A stretch of 64,000 nucleotides of DNA from Pseudidiomarina aestuarii (GCF_003987355.1 NZ_PIPR01000001.1:62001-126000); one strand, 5' to 3'. Counted from the stretch's first letter, positions 19,003 to 29,162 are shown. The notes: generated from the letters alone by a model not told the origin. A program made the numbers and translations.

Positions 19003-19119
19003 ATGTTATTACAACCTATGTTCCTCACGCTGATGATGATCGCACCCGTAGTTGGTACGGTGGTAGCGGGTGCGGTAGTCATCGCGTCCAGTGCGGTAAG
19101 CTCACACAAATCAGGGTGA
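19003..19119 (+). CDS. 38-residue hydrophobic membrane peptide
   Basis: A very short ORF, MLLQPMFLTLMMIAPVVGTV and on to ...SSHKSG, read directly from the sequence. A near-perfect Shine-Dalgarno GGAGG sits 8 bases before the ATG. The peptide is one hydrophobic segment (residues about 6-31) with a short polar C-terminus carrying His-Lys. It follows the small exported protein by 17 bases. The combination of strong initiation signal, one-segment topology and tight spacing argues for a real gene; the function is unknown. Possible roles are a small membrane regulator or the partner of the upstream protein. Confidence 0.6.
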   Translation: MLLQPMFLTLMMIAPVVGTVVAGAVVIASSAVSSHKSG

Positions 19120-19195
19120 TCACCGATCCCAGTTGTGCTAGTCTGCAACTCTTCAAAAGTGACTCAATTGAGTCGACAACAAGAGGAAGTTGCCG

Positions 19196-20395
19196 GTGAA
19201 ACAGCATGTACTGATTGGCTTGGTGAGCGCCCTAACTTTAAGCGCTTCAGCAGTAGCACAAACCTATCAAGCAAGTGATAAAGCAGTTCAGCTTGCGCAA
19301 GATAATCTCATTATTGATACCCACATCGACGTTCCTTATCGACTCGAAAAAGATTGGGAAGATGTCACGGTAGCCACCCAACGTGGTGACTTTGACTATC
19401 CACGAGCAGTTGTTGGTGGTCTCAATGTGCCTTTCATGTCCATTTATATCCCAGCAAACCTCGAACGTACCGAAGGCGCCAGCTACCAGCTAGCGCACAA
19501 ATTGATTGATAGCATGGAAGCACTTGCCTATCGCGCTCCTGACAAATTCGATATTGCTTACAGTGTTGCTGATGTCGAAGAGCAGTATGAGCGCGGCGTT
19601 ATTTCGATTGCGATGGGAATGGAAAACGGTTCGCCAATTGAAGGCGACTTGGCAAACTTACAAACTTTTTATGAGCGCGGCATTCGTTACATCACGTTGG
19701 CGCATTCTGAATCAAATCATATTGCCGACTCTTCCTACGATATTCGTAAACAATGGAATGGATTAAGCCCATTTGGTGTTGAGCTCGTTGAAGCAATGAA
19801 TAATACCGGCGTGATGGTCGATATTTCGCATGTGTCTGACGAGGCATTTTGGCAAACACTTGAAGTCACGAAAGTCCCCGTTATTGCTTCACACTCATCG
19901 CTGCGTCGATATACCCCAGGCTTTGAACGCAATATGAGCGACGATATGATTAAAGCACTCGCCGATAACGGTGGTGTCATCATGATCAACTACGGTAGCG
20001 CTTTCGTGACACAGCAAGCCAACCGTTACAACGCAATGATTGCGAAGCAAGCTGAGGCGATTCGTGAAGAGCTCGGCGCTGATTCTGAAGAAGCCCAAGC
20101 ACGTATTGAAAAATTACGCAGTAGCAATCCATACCCATTCGCGACGTTAGAGCAAGTGCTCGATCATATCGACCATGTGGTCGACTTGGTGGGTATTGAC
20201 TATGTTGGTATTGGTTCTGACTATGACGGCGTCGGTGATTCGTTGCCAGTCGGACTCAAAGATGTCGCGAGCTATCCGAACCTGATTCAAGGCTTACTTG
20301 ACCGCGGTTACTCGGACGCTGATATCAAGAAAATCCTGAACGAAAACTTACTTCGCGTATGGCGCGAGGTAGAGGCGTACGCCGCCAACAACTAG
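19196..20395 (+). CDS. Exported membrane dipeptidase (M19 / renal dipeptidase family)
   Basis: A zinc-dependent dipeptidase of family M19. I favour the GTG at 19196 (399 residues) because AGAGG lies 9 bases upstream; a TTG two codons earlier is too close to it. A signal peptide (VKQHVLIGLVSALTLSASAVAQ) directs export. The metal ligands are visible: LIIDTHIDVPYRL (HxD), the glutamate segment MGMENGSPIEGD, DISHVSDEAFWQ, VIASHSSLRRYTPGFERN, and the late GIGSDYDGVGD that completes the site. The protein would cleave dipeptides in the periplasm, fitting a peptide-scavenging lifestyle. A long hairpin follows it. Confidence 0.93.
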   Translation: MKQHVLIGLVSALTLSASAVAQTYQASDKAVQLAQDNLIIDTHIDVPYRLEKDWEDVTVATQRGDFDYPRAVVGGLNVPFMSIYIPANLERTEGASYQLAHKLIDSMEALAYRAPDKFDIAYSVADVEEQYERGVISIAMGMENGSPIEGDLANLQTFYERGIRYITLAHSESNHIADSSYDIRKQWNGLSPFGVELVEAMNNTGVMVDISHVSDEAFWQTLEVTKVPVIASHSSLRRYTPGFERNMSDDMIKALADNGGVIMINYGSAFVTQQANRYNAMIAKQAEAIREELGADSEEAQARIEKLRSSNPYPFATLEQVLDHIDHVVDLVGIDYVGIGSDYDGVGDSLPVGLKDVASYPNLIQGLLDRGYSDADIKKILNENLLRVWREVEAYAANN

Positions 20396-20404
20396 CCCAA
20401 AACA

Positions 20405-20487
20405 GCGCAATTGGTTACTAGCTACTCGCTACTTGAACTACCTCGATCGGTGTGTGCGAATAGCAAGTAGCTAGTAACCAAGAGCGC
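20405..20487. repeat. Long imperfect hairpin between the dipeptidase gene and the S10 operon
   Basis: TTGGTTACTAGCTAC (20411-20425) is the exact reverse complement of GTAGCTAGTAACCAA (20467-20481). The stem extends inward by six more pairs with one mismatch and outward through GCGC on both sides after a 2-base internal loop. The loop is 29 bases. No T-run follows, so it is not a classical terminator. I found no second copy in this window. Confidence 0.8.
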
Positions 20488-20502
20488 CTTGTCATTTCGG
20501 TG

Positions 20503-20530
20503 TTGCTTTTCCCCTTCAAAAGCGTATAAT
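20503..20530 (+). promoter_or_regulatory. Promoter of the S10 operon
   Basis: TTGCTT (20503-20508) and a perfect TATAAT (20525-20530) are separated by 16 bases. The expected transcript has a leader of about 170 bases before rpsJ. Confidence 0.85.
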
Positions 20531-20537
20531 TCGCGAC

Positions 20538-21018
<481 letters not shown>

Positions 21019-21056
21019 GCGGGCAGTAATAGGATTACACACGAGAGGTTTTAACA

Positions 21057-21701
21057 ATGGCTATTGGTCTAGTCGGTCGTAAAGTAGGAATGACTCGCGT
21101 CTTCCAAGAAGACGGCGCTTCTGTACCTGTTACTGTGATCGAAGTGACAGCAAACCGTGTGACTCAGGTTAAATCTGAGGACACCGACGGCTATCGTGCG
21201 CTTCAAGTTACAACAGGTGAGAAAAAAGCAAACCGCGTTACTAAACCACTTGCGGGTCACTATGCGAAAGCTGGTGTCGAAGCAGGTCGCGGACTCTGGG
21301 AATTCCGCCTAGAGAACGGTGAAGGTGAAGATTACGCAGTAGGTTCTGAAATCACTGTCGAAATATTTGCAGACACCAAAAAAGTTGACGTTACCGGCAC
21401 CTCTAAAGGTAAAGGTTTCCAAGGTGCTGTTAAGCGCTGGAATTTCCGTACTCAAGACGCTACTCATGGTAACTCGTTGTCGCATCGCGCGCCGGGTTCT
21501 ATCGGTCAGAACCAGTCTCCGGGTCGGGTATTCAAAGGCAAGAAAATGGCAGGCCAAATGGGTAACAAGCAAATTACCGTGCAAACTCTAGATGTTGTAC
21601 GTGTAGACGCTGAGCGTGGCTTGTTATTGGTTCGTGGCGCTGTCCCTGGTGCTACTGGCGGTGATGTCATCATCAAGCCAGCAGTCAAGGCTAAGGCGTA
21701 A
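21057..21701 (+). CDS. rplC: 50S ribosomal protein L3
   Basis: L3, 214 residues, sits beside the peptidyltransferase centre and initiates 50S assembly. The N-terminus [20 protein letters not shown] and the conserved loop around [20 protein letters not shown] (with the glutamine methylated by PrmB in E. coli) are present. A GAGAGG site precedes the ATG. Confidence 0.98.
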   Translation: MAIGLVGRKVGMTRVFQEDGASVPVTVIEVTANRVTQVKSEDTDGYRALQVTTGEKKANRVTKPLAGHYAKAGVEAGRGLWEFRLENGEGEDYAVGSEITVEIFADTKKVDVTGTSKGKGFQGAVKRWNFRTQDATHGNSLSHRAPGSIGQNQSPGRVFKGKKMAGQMGNKQITVQTLDVVRVDAERGLLLVRGAVPGATGGDVIIKPAVKAKA

Positions 21702-21719
21702 CGTCCGAGGAGAATGGTG

Positions 21720-22325
21720 ATGGAATTAACATTTAAAGACGCAAAAGGCGCTCTTGAAGTTTCCGAAGCAACCTTTGGACGCGAGTTCAACGAAGCTTTG
21801 GTACATCAGGTAGTTGTTGCCTATGCAGCGGGTGCTCGTCAGGGCTCCAAAGCACAGAAAACGCGTTCTGAAGTATCTGGCGGTGGCAAAAAGCCATGGC
21901 GCCAAAAAGGTACTGGCCGTGCTCGTGCAGGTACTATCCGTAGCCCAATCTGGCGCTCTGGTGGTACTACGTTTGCAGCAAAACCACGTAGCCACGACCA
22001 AAAAGTAAACAAAAAAATGTACCGCGGTGCTTTGAAAAGCATTTTGTCAGAACTGGTTCGTCAGGACCGTCTGATTGTGGTCGAAAACTTTGGTGTTGAT
22101 TCACCAAAGACTAAGCAATTAGCTGCCAAGTTAAAAGCAATGGATTTGAGTGACGTATTGATCGTGACGAAAGAAGTTGAAGAGAACTTGTTCTTAGCGT
22201 CACGCAACTTGCATAAAGTTGATGTACGTGATGTTCAAGGCGTTGATCCAGTGAGCCTGATTGCTTTTGAAAAAGTATTGATGACTGCTGAAGCAGTGAA
22301 GCAGCTTGAGGAGGTATTGTCATGA
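21720..22325 (+). CDS. rplD: 50S ribosomal protein L4
   Basis: L4, 201 residues, lines the peptide exit tunnel and in enterobacteria represses its own operon through the leader. I take the ATG at 21720 ([20 protein letters not shown]): it is 9 bases from GAGG and matches the E. coli start and length, while the ATG two codons earlier is only 3 bases from that site. The tunnel loop [20 protein letters not shown] is conserved. The gene overlaps rplW by four bases. Confidence 0.97.
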   Translation: MELTFKDAKGALEVSEATFGREFNEALVHQVVVAYAAGARQGSKAQKTRSEVSGGGKKPWRQKGTGRARAGTIRSPIWRSGGTTFAAKPRSHDQKVNKKMYRGALKSILSELVRQDRLIVVENFGVDSPKTKQLAAKLKAMDLSDVLIVTKEVEENLFLASRNLHKVDVRDVQGVDPVSLIAFEKVLMTAEAVKQLEEVLS

Positions 22326-22624
22326 TGCGCGAAGAACGTTTACTTCAAGTAATCTTGGCTCCTCACGTTTCTGAGAAGTCGACTATGACTGCAGAGACTG
22401 CGAATACTGTGGTATTCAAAGTTGCTACGAACGCTACCAAAACTGAAATCAAAGCAGCTGTTGAGAAGTTGTTTGAAGTTGAAGTTGAAGGTGTTCGCAC
22501 TGTCAACGTAAAAGGCAAAACCAAACGTACAGGCATGCGCTTCGGTAAGCGTAGTGACTGGAAGAAAGCGTATGTCACCCTGAAAGAAGGTGCGGACATC
22601 GACTTCGTCGGCGGCGCTGAGTAA
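22322..22624 (+). CDS. rplW: 50S ribosomal protein L23
   Basis: L23, 100 residues, at the tunnel exit where trigger factor and SRP (Ffh, also encoded in this window) dock. The start [20 protein letters not shown] parallels E. coli MIREERLL, supporting the ATG that overlaps the rplD stop (ATGA). It ends [20 protein letters not shown], as in the family. Confidence 0.97.
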   Translation: MMREERLLQVILAPHVSEKSTMTAETANTVVFKVATNATKTEIKAAVEKLFEVEVEGVRTVNVKGKTKRTGMRFGKRSDWKKAYVTLKEGADIDFVGGAE

Positions 22625-22638
22625 CAGGAGGAATTCAC

Positions 22639-23463
22639 ATGGCATTAGTTAAGTGTAAGCCTACGTCACCAGGTCGTCGTCACCTCGTTAAAGTGGTAAA
22701 CGAAGATCTGTACAAAGGTAAGCCTTACGCCCCGTTGTTGGATAAAAACAACAAGAAAGGCGGACGTAACAATAATGGTCGTATCACGGTACGTCACATC
22801 GGTGGTGGTCATAAGCAACACTATCGCATGATTGACTTCAAGCGTGATAAAGACGGTATCCCAGCAAAAGTTGAGCGTTTGGAATATGATCCAAACCGTT
22901 CTGCAAACATCGCTTTGGTGTTGTATGCAGATGGTGAGCGTCGTTACATCCTAGCTCCTAAGAATCTGAAAGCTGGTGATAAAGTTCAATCGGGTGCTGA
23001 TGCACCTATCAAAGCGGGTAACACTTTGCCACTGCGTAATATTCCAGTAGGTTCGGTTGTGCACGCAATTGAAATGAAGCCTGGCAAAGGCGCTCAGATG
23101 GCTCGTTCAGCTGGTGCTTCAGTACAGGTTTTGGCTCGCGATGGCGCGTACGTGACCTTACGTCTGCGTTCTGGTGAAGTTCGCCGGATCCAGTCAGAGT
23201 GTCGTGCAACCATCGGTGAAGTCGGCAACGCAGAACACATGCTGCGTCAATTGGGTAAAGCTGGTGCAACGCGCTGGCGTGGTGTTCGTCCTACCGTTCG
23301 CGGTGTGGCGATGAACCCAGTTGATCACCCACACGGTGGTGGTGAAGGTCGTACTTCAGGTGGTCGTCATCCGGTTACTCCATGGGGTACACCGACGAAG
23401 GGTTATAAGACCCGTAAAAACAAGCGTACCGATAAGTTCATCGTACGTCGTCGCAACAAATAA
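22639..23463 (+). CDS. rplB: 50S ribosomal protein L2
   Basis: L2, 274 residues, essential for subunit joining and peptidyl transfer. [20 protein letters not shown] is the canonical start. The C-terminal [20 protein letters not shown] contains the highly conserved histidine linked to peptidyltransferase function. A strong AGGAGG precedes the ATG. Confidence 0.99.
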   Translation: MALVKCKPTSPGRRHLVKVVNEDLYKGKPYAPLLDKNNKKGGRNNNGRITVRHIGGGHKQHYRMIDFKRDKDGIPAKVERLEYDPNRSANIALVLYADGERRYILAPKNLKAGDKVQSGADAPIKAGNTLPLRNIPVGSVVHAIEMKPGKGAQMARSAGASVQVLARDGAYVTLRLRSGEVRRIQSECRATIGEVGNAEHMLRQLGKAGATRWRGVRPTVRGVAMNPVDHPHGGGEGRTSGGRHPVTPWGTPTKGYKTRKNKRTDKFIVRRRNK

Positions 23464-23479
23464 GAGTTGAGGATTTAAC

Positions 23480-23758
23480 ATGCCACGTTCTCTTAAAAAA
23501 GGTCCATTTATTGACCTTCACCTATTGAATAAGGTGGAGAAAGCGTTGGAAGCCGGGGACAAGAAGCCAATTAAAACTTGGTCCCGCCGTTCAATGATTA
23601 TCCCTGATATGATCGGCTTAACTATTGCTGTTCATAACGGTCGCCAGCACGTGCCAGTATTCGTCTCTGACGAAATGATTGGTCACAAGCTTGGTGAATT
23701 TGCACCAACCCGCACTTATCGTGGCCATGCCGCTGATAAGAAAGCGAAGAAACGTTAA
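23480..23758 (+). CDS. rpsS: 30S ribosomal protein S19
   Basis: S19, 92 residues, 30S head protein contacting the 50S subunit at bridge B1a. [20 protein letters not shown] and the [15 protein letters not shown] ending are typical. It lies 16 bases after rplB and 12 bases before rplV. Confidence 0.98.
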   Translation: MPRSLKKGPFIDLHLLNKVEKALEAGDKKPIKTWSRRSMIIPDMIGLTIAVHNGRQHVPVFVSDEMIGHKLGEFAPTRTYRGHAADKKAKKR

Positions 23759-23770
23759 GGGAGACGAGAG

Positions 23771-24103
23771 ATGGAAGCTATTGCTATTCACAAGTTTGCC
23801 AAACTTTCTGCGCAAAAAGGCCGGTTGGTTGCTGACCAGATTCGTGGTCTTCCAGTAGCGAAAGCGTTGGAAGTACTGGCTTACAGCCCTAAAGATGCAG
23901 CTGGTCTGCTGAAAAAGGTGTTGGAGTCAGCCATCGCGAATGCTGAACACAACGAAGGCGCTGACATCGACGAGCTGAAAGTTGCGAAAATCATGGTAGA
24001 CGAAGGTCCAACTATGAAACGCATCAAGCCTCGTGCGAAAGGTCGTGCTGATCGTATCTTTAAGCGTACCAGCCACATTACTGTGGTTGTATCAGATAGC
24101 TAG
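23771..24103 (+). CDS. rplV: 50S ribosomal protein L22
   Basis: L22, 110 residues, with a beta-hairpin lining the exit tunnel ([20 protein letters not shown], the site where macrolide-resistance changes arise). The usual length and conserved start [20 protein letters not shown] are seen. Confidence 0.98.
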   Translation: MEAIAIHKFAKLSAQKGRLVADQIRGLPVAKALEVLAYSPKDAAGLLKKVLESAIANAEHNEGADIDELKVAKIMVDEGPTMKRIKPRAKGRADRIFKRTSHITVVVSDS

Positions 24104-24113
24104 GAGATAAGTT

Positions 24114-24803
24114 ATGGGTCAGAAAGTACATCCTAATGGTATTCGCCTAGGTATCACCAAACCATGGAATTCAACCTGGTTCGCGAATACGAAAGATTTC
24201 GCAGATAACCTGCACAGCGATCACTTGGTTCGCAAGATGTTGAACAAGCAACTGAGCAATGCATCAGTTTCGCGTATCGTCATCGAGCGTCCAGCGAAGA
24301 GCATTCGCGTCACTATCCACACAGCCCGTCCAGGTGTTGTGATTGGTAAGAAAGGCGAAGACGTCGAGAAGCTGCGTCAAGCGGTTTCTAAGTTGACTGG
24401 CGTACCAGCGCAAATCAACATCTCAGAAGTGCGTAAGCCTGAATTGGACGCACAACTGGTTGCTGAGAACATCACTGGTCAGTTAGTCCGTCGTGTCATG
24501 TTCCGTCGTGCGATGAAGCGTGCAGTACAAAACGCAATGCGTTTAGGCGCAAAAGGTATCAAAGTTGAAGTGAGCGGTCGTTTAGGCGGCGCAGAAATCG
24601 CACGTACCGAATGGTACCGCGAAGGTCGCGTTCCACTTCACACGCTCCGTGCTGATATCGATTACGCAACTGCTGAAGCAGGTACCACCTACGGTATCAT
24701 CGGCGTTAAAGTTTGGATCTTCAAAGGTGAAGTACTCGGCGGCATGCCCGTTGAAGAAAAACCTGCAGCAGCTCCAGCGAAACGCCCTAAAGGCCGTAAG
24801 TAA
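24114..24803 (+). CDS. rpsC: 30S ribosomal protein S3
   Basis: S3, 229 residues, at the mRNA entry channel. The KH domain with [16 protein letters not shown] and the C-terminal domain ([20 protein letters not shown]) are clear. The tail after residue 210 is alanine/proline/lysine-rich, as usual. Confidence 0.98.
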   Translation: MGQKVHPNGIRLGITKPWNSTWFANTKDFADNLHSDHLVRKMLNKQLSNASVSRIVIERPAKSIRVTIHTARPGVVIGKKGEDVEKLRQAVSKLTGVPAQINISEVRKPELDAQLVAENITGQLVRRVMFRRAMKRAVQNAMRLGAKGIKVEVSGRLGGAEIARTEWYREGRVPLHTLRADIDYATAEAGTTYGIIGVKVWIFKGEVLGGMPVEEKPAAAPAKRPKGRK

Positions 24804-24814
24804 GGAGAGACTAG

Positions 24815-25228
24815 ATGTTACAACCAAAGCGTACAAAATTCCGTAAGGTTCACAAAGGTCGTAACCGTGGCCTGGCGCAATCTGGTAACAAAGTCAGCTT
24901 CGGTACTTTCGGTTTGAAAGCGGTTGACCGCGGTCGTATGACTGCGCGTCAAATCGAAGCGGCTCGTCGTGCCATGACGCGTCACGTGAAACGTCAAGGT
25001 AAAATTTGGATTCGTGTATTCCCAGATAAGCCAATCACTCAGAAGCCACTTGAAGTGCGTATGGGTAAAGGTAAAGGTAGCGTGGAATATTGGGTAGCCC
25101 AAATTCAGCCAGGTCGTGTCCTGTATGAAATGGATGGTGTATCGGAAGCAGTAGCGCGTGAAGCGTTTGAGCTTGCGGCCCGTAAGCTGCCATTCAAAAC
25201 CACCTTTGTAACTCGGACGGTGATGTAA
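24815..25228 (+). CDS. rplP: 50S ribosomal protein L16
   Basis: L16, 137 residues, near the A-site tRNA elbow. [19 protein letters not shown] and the arginine segment [20 protein letters not shown] (the region hydroxylated by YcfD in E. coli) are conserved. Its stop overlaps the rpmC start by one base. Confidence 0.98.
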   Translation: MLQPKRTKFRKVHKGRNRGLAQSGNKVSFGTFGLKAVDRGRMTARQIEAARRAMTRHVKRQGKIWIRVFPDKPITQKPLEVRMGKGKGSVEYWVAQIQPGRVLYEMDGVSEAVAREAFELAARKLPFKTTFVTRTVM

Positions 25229-25419
25229 TGAAAGCGAACGAACTGAATGATAAAACCGTTGAGCAGCTGCAAGAAGAATTGCTAGGTTTGCGTCGTGAGC
25301 AGTTTAACCTGCGTATGCAAGCAGCGACTGGTCAGCTGAATCAAACTCATATGTTGAAGCAAGTGCGCCGTGATATCGCACGTGTGAAAACTATTCTGAC
25401 TCAGAAGGCAGGTGCGTAA
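25228..25419 (+). CDS. rpmC: 50S ribosomal protein L29
   Basis: L29, 63 residues, a small helical protein near the tunnel exit. [20 protein letters not shown] and the C-terminal [18 protein letters not shown] fit the family. It overlaps rplP and rpsQ by one base each. Confidence 0.97.
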   Translation: MKANELNDKTVEQLQEELLGLRREQFNLRMQAATGQLNQTHMLKQVRRDIARVKTILTQKAGA

Positions 25420-25682
25420 TGGCTGAAGAAAAACGTATTCGTACTGTGCAAGGCCGTGTCACAAGCGACAAGATGGACAAGTCTATCACTGTTGCTGTAA
25501 CACGCCGAGTGAAGCACCCAGTCTACGGTAAGTATATTACTCGTACGACTAAGCTTCATGCTCATGATGAGAACAATGAATGCAACACTGGCGATACCGT
25601 GATTATTCGCGAAACTCGTCCAGTATCCAAGACAAAAACTTGGGCATTGGTTGAAATCGTAGAGCGCGCAGAAACGATTTAA
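25419..25682 (+). CDS. rpsQ: 30S ribosomal protein S17
   Basis: S17, 87 residues, an OB-fold early assembly protein of the 30S body. [20 protein letters not shown] and RHPVYGKYI-like sequence ([20 protein letters not shown]) are conserved. It is the last gene of the S10 operon. The terminator directly after it and the absence of rplN show that the spc operon does not follow here. Confidence 0.98.
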   Translation: MAEEKRIRTVQGRVTSDKMDKSITVAVTRRVKHPVYGKYITRTTKLHAHDENNECNTGDTVIIRETRPVSKTKTWALVEIVERAETI

Positions 25683-25709
25683 TCGCTTGCGATTAGAACG
25701 TGATTATAG

Positions 25710-25739
25710 AAAGGCTTCCCCTCGTGGAAGCCTTTTTTT
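25710..25739 (+). terminator. Terminator of the S10 operon
   Basis: AAAGGCTTCC/GGAAGCCTTT with a short loop and a run of seven T. It ends ribosomal transcription between rpsQ and the BCCT carrier gene. Confidence 0.93.
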
Positions 25740-25749
25740 ATGATCCAAA

Positions 25750-25778
25750 TTCGCATCTTTTGTATATGTCCCTATACT
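25750..25778 (+). promoter_or_regulatory. Promoter of the BCCT carrier gene
   Basis: TTCGCA (25750-25755) and TATACT (25773-25778) are separated by 17 bases. The -35 matches consensus at four of six positions. The ATG is 30 bases downstream, after AAGGAG. Confidence 0.6.
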
Positions 25779-25808
25779 AAAAGGAAATAAAAACAAGGAG
25801 CAAGACGA

Positions 25809-27776
25809 ATGGGAACTCCCGAAAAAGCCCGTCTGAATCCACCCGTTTTTTATTCTGCGGCTGGTCTTATCTTCCTCATCCTGTTGTTCACATCCATATT
25901 CCCTGACTCAGCAGATTCACTCTTCCAAACGATGCAATCCACCATCATTGCGAACGGCAGTTGGTTCTATGTACTAGCTGTTGCGATGATTTTATTGACG
26001 GTGGTTTATCTTGGTTTTTCCCGTTACGGAATGATTAAGCTGGGCCCTGATCACTCGGTGCCTGATTACTCGCGAATAACTTGGTTTTCGATGTTATTCA
26101 GTGCCGGCATGGGTATCGGACTGATGTTTTTCGGTGTCGCCGAGCCGGTGATGCACTTCTTGGCACCGCCAGTAGCTGAAACAGGTACGACAGAAGCAGC
26201 ACGTGAGGCCATGAAGATTACATTCTTCCACTGGGGACTTCATGCGTGGGCAATCTATGCCATTGTCGCTCTGATACTTGCGTTCTTTGCTTATCGACAT
26301 GGTTTACCGCTAACCTTGCGTTCCGCACTGTATCCACTTATTGGCGACCGGATTTATGGTCCAATAGGTCACATCGTTGATGTGTTCGCTGTTATTGGTA
26401 CGGTGTTTGGGGTAGCCACTTCACTGGGTTATGGGGTGTCGCAGGTCAATTCCGGTTTAGGTTACCTATTTGATGTACCGGTTTCTACGACCGTCCAAGT
26501 GATGCTGATTGTCGGTGTAACTTTATTGGCGATTATTTCAGTGACCACAGGCTTGGATAAAGGTATCCGTAGGTTGTCCGAACTCAATATGGGACTAGCC
26601 GTATTATTACTGTTGTTTGTCTTGTTAGCAGGGCCGACGGTATTTTTACTGCAAGCTTTTGTCCAGAATACCGGTTCTTATATCGCGGATATTGTCGATA
26701 ACACCTTCAATCTCTTTGCCTATGAAAAAACGGACTGGATTGGTGGTTGGACTGTTTTCTATTGGGGCTGGTGGCTGAGTTGGGCACCATTCGTAGGACT
26801 TTTCATCGCGCGGGTCTCGCGCGGACGAACCATTCGGGAATTTGTTTCCGGTGTCCTACTGGTCCCAGCTGGCTTTACGCTGATGTGGATGACCGTGTTT
26901 GGTAACTCAGCTATTGATCTCATTATGAACCAAGGTGCTTCTGAGTTAGCTGATATGGTTGAGACCGACGTACCCGTTGCATTGTTCGCATTTCTAGAGA
27001 ACTTCCCGTTTAGTACCTTTTTATCGGGACTTGCGACAGTCATGGTCATCGTGTTTTTTGTGACGTCGTCGGACTCTGGTTCCATGGTCGTCGACATGCT
27101 CTGTTCCAATGGTCGCGATGATACGCCAGTTTGGCAACGGATCTTCTGGGCAAGTGGCGAGGGTGTTGTGGCGATTGTTCTATTGCTCGCGGGTGGTTTA
27201 GGAGCACTGCAAACGATGACGATAGCAAGTGCCTTGCCCTTTACTATTATCTTGACGATCGCAACCTGGGGCTTGATCAAGGCTCTGCGTGTCGATGTTC
27301 ACAAGAAAGATGCATTGCAGAATAACTATCTGGGTGCGGCATCGATGAGCAGTAAAAACTGGCGAGAGCGTTTTCAGAATATTATCGATTTCCCGAGTTA
27401 TCAGGTTGGTGAACGCTTTTTAAACAAAGTGATTCGACCGGCGTTTGATGAAGTTGCAGAAGAAATGCGACAAAGCGGTCTGACAGTCGAACTCGAGGTA
27501 GATGACAGTAAAGAACTGACTTTTAGAGTGGTTCATGGCGATGAGATTGATTTCATCTATCAAGTTCATTTAACGAGCCACATATTGCCGAAATTTATCA
27601 ACGTGGTAGAGGAAGCGAGTGCCGCCTCGGAAGAGAAAAAGTACTACCGAGCTGAGGTACACTTGCGTGAGGGCGGTCAAGATTACGATATTCTTGGCTG
27701 GTCGCGCGATGCGGTGATAGGTGATGTGATTAATCACTATCACAAACACATGCATTTTCTACATGTGTTGCGATAA
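25809..27776 (+). CDS. BCCT family betaine/carnitine/choline transporter
   Basis: A 655-residue secondary transporter for quaternary-ammonium compatible solutes. Twelve membrane segments are expected in the first ~500 residues. Family landmarks include FSAGMGIGLMFFGVAEPVMH and the aromatic-rich substrate region WTVFYWGWWLSWAPFVGLFI followed by ARVSRGRTIREFV. A cytoplasmic C-terminal extension of about 150 residues (from about 510) resembles the long tails of BetT-type carriers. The GMGIG glycines resemble sodium-coupled betaine carriers, whereas E. coli BetT has an aspartate there, so the substrate (betaine or choline) and coupling ion stay open. It has its own promoter and is followed by a porin gene after 12 bases. 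Confidence 0.92.
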   Translation: MGTPEKARLNPPVFYSAAGLIFLILLFTSIFPDSADSLFQTMQSTIIANGSWFYVLAVAMILLTVVYLGFSRYGMIKLGPDHSVPDYSRITWFSMLFSAGMGIGLMFFGVAEPVMHFLAPPVAETGTTEAAREAMKITFFHWGLHAWAIYAIVALILAFFAYRHGLPLTLRSALYPLIGDRIYGPIGHIVDVFAVIGTVFGVATSLGYGVSQVNSGLGYLFDVPVSTTVQVMLIVGVTLLAIISVTTGLDKGIRRLSELNMGLAVLLLLFVLLAGPTVFLLQAFVQNTGSYIADIVDNTFNLFAYEKTDWIGGWTVFYWGWWLSWAPFVGLFIARVSRGRTIREFVSGVLLVPAGFTLMWMTVFGNSAIDLIMNQGASELADMVETDVPVALFAFLENFPFSTFLSGLATVMVIVFFVTSSDSGSMVVDMLCSNGRDDTPVWQRIFWASGEGVVAIVLLLAGGLGALQTMTIASALPFTIILTIATWGLIKALRVDVHKKDALQNNYLGAASMSSKNWRERFQNIIDFPSYQVGERFLNKVIRPAFDEVAEEMRQSGLTVELEVDDSKELTFRVVHGDEIDFIYQVHLTSHILPKFINVVEEASAASEEKKYYRAEVHLREGGQDYDILGWSRDAVIGDVINHYHKHMHFLHVLR

Positions 27777-27788
27777 CAGGGAGGCGTT

Positions 27789-29162
27789 ATGAAAAAGCAA
27801 TTATTAGCATTGTGTATCAGTGCGAGTTTAAGTGCTTCTGCGCTCGCTCAGGATACTAGTTCGGAACCTGTCACTGCCGCACAAGTGCAGGAGTTATTGC
27901 AGCAAATGCAAGCATTACAACAGCGCGTGAGTGAACTCGAAGCACAGTTGAAGGAACAGCAAAAGCCTGAGCAACAAGTTGCGGCAGCACCAGCTGTAAC
28001 AGCAAATGAAGAGCTGGAACCACGTCAGCGGATCTACAGCAGTCCCGCACTAGCGGCTCGTGTTGAGAAGTTAGAGGACGATGTTAAGGCTGCGGAAAAT
28101 GCGCCGATATCAATTGGCGGCGCGGTACGAACGCAATATGTATGGGCCGATTACGACGATGCCAACACGGATCGGGGCGGTGACTTTGACTTTGACTTGA
28201 TTCGACTGGATTACAGCGGCTCCATTGGTGACGTTATCCTGTCGGCTCAGTATCGCTGGTTCCAATACATGGAGTCATTGCAACATGCATGGGTCGGTTA
28301 CAACTTTACGGAGAATTGGCAGGGGCAATTAGGGATTACCAAAGTGCCCTTCGGTGTAACTCCGTATAACTCCAATAGTTATTTCTTCAGCTCCAACTTT
28401 TACGTGGGCTTAGAGGACGATCACGATGCGGGTGTGAAGCTCCGTTATCGCGATACTGATTGGGATCTCGACTTTGCCTTTTTCAAAAATGACGAACAAG
28501 GTGGCATCGATGGCTCCGTCAGCGCGCGAGAGGACCGCTATGCCTATGATCCGCTCGGAGTTCGTTTGAGTGGCGAGGGCATATACGATACGCCCACCCT
28601 AGCAGTCGGTGAAACCAACAGCATCGCGGTTCGTGCCGCCCGCAAATTTGCGCTCAGTGACATCAGTAGTTTTGAAGTGGGCTTATCTGGGCAACTCGGC
28701 AAAATGAACGATGGTGTAGACGACGTAGGCGACCGCAGTGCCTATGCACTGCATGGTGTCTATACCTATGATCGTTGGACGTTTATGGGCCAAGCGACTC
28801 AATACGAGTATGACATGGACATGGCAAACGACGGTATTGTGGTCGGTGCTTATGCGTTTTACGATACGATCCCAAGCAAGGCTGAACTGTATACTGCAAA
28901 TATTGCCTATAGCCTGCCGGTCAAAATAGGTCCCATCACCAACCTGACTTTTTATAACGATTTAAGCGTGATGACGAATAAGCGCGGTTACGATGAGGAC
29001 ACCATCATGAATGTCCTAGGCATGGCCATTTCGGCGGGTGGTCTGTATACCTATGTTGATTTTGTGAAGGCCAAAAACCAGCCCTTCATCGGTGGCACTA
29101 TGGCCGGCGACAGTGATGACTTTGAAACCCGTTTCAATATTAACATTGGCTACTACTTCTAG
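27789..29162 (+). CDS. Outer-membrane porin (phosphate-selective O/P-like)
   Basis: A 457-residue outer-membrane protein. It has a signal peptide (MKKQLLALCISASLSASALA), then a coiled-coil segment (VQELLQQMQALQQRVSELEA, residues about 33-60), as in trimeric OprO/P-like and carbohydrate porins. A beta-barrel from about residue 110 shows alternating hydrophobic/aromatic strands (RYRDTDWDLDFAFFKND and others) and ends with phenylalanine (FNINIGYYF), the signal for barrel insertion. The substrate is unknown. Its 12-base spacing from the BCCT gene suggests co-transcription and possibly a shared solute. Confidence 0.85.
   Translation: MKKQLLALCISASLSASALAQDTSSEPVTAAQVQELLQQMQALQQRVSELEAQLKEQQKPEQQVAAAPAVTANEELEPRQRIYSSPALAARVEKLEDDVKAAENAPISIGGAVRTQYVWADYDDANTDRGGDFDFDLIRLDYSGSIGDVILSAQYRWFQYMESLQHAWVGYNFTENWQGQLGITKVPFGVTPYNSNSYFFSSNFYVGLEDDHDAGVKLRYRDTDWDLDFAFFKNDEQGGIDGSVSAREDRYAYDPLGVRLSGEGIYDTPTLAVGETNSIAVRAARKFALSDISSFEVGLSGQLGKMNDGVDDVGDRSAYALHGVYTYDRWTFMGQATQYEYDMDMANDGIVVGAYAFYDTIPSKAELYTANIAYSLPVKIGPITNLTFYNDLSVMTNKRGYDEDTIMNVLGMAISAGGLYTYVDFVKAKNQPFIGGTMAGDSDDFETRFNINIGYYF

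Noticed and set aside
20405-20487. The long hairpin as an integron attC site
   Set aside because: attC sites begin with RYYYAAC and end with GTTRRRY; here GTT is in the left arm and AAC in the right arm, and no cassette or integrase is near.
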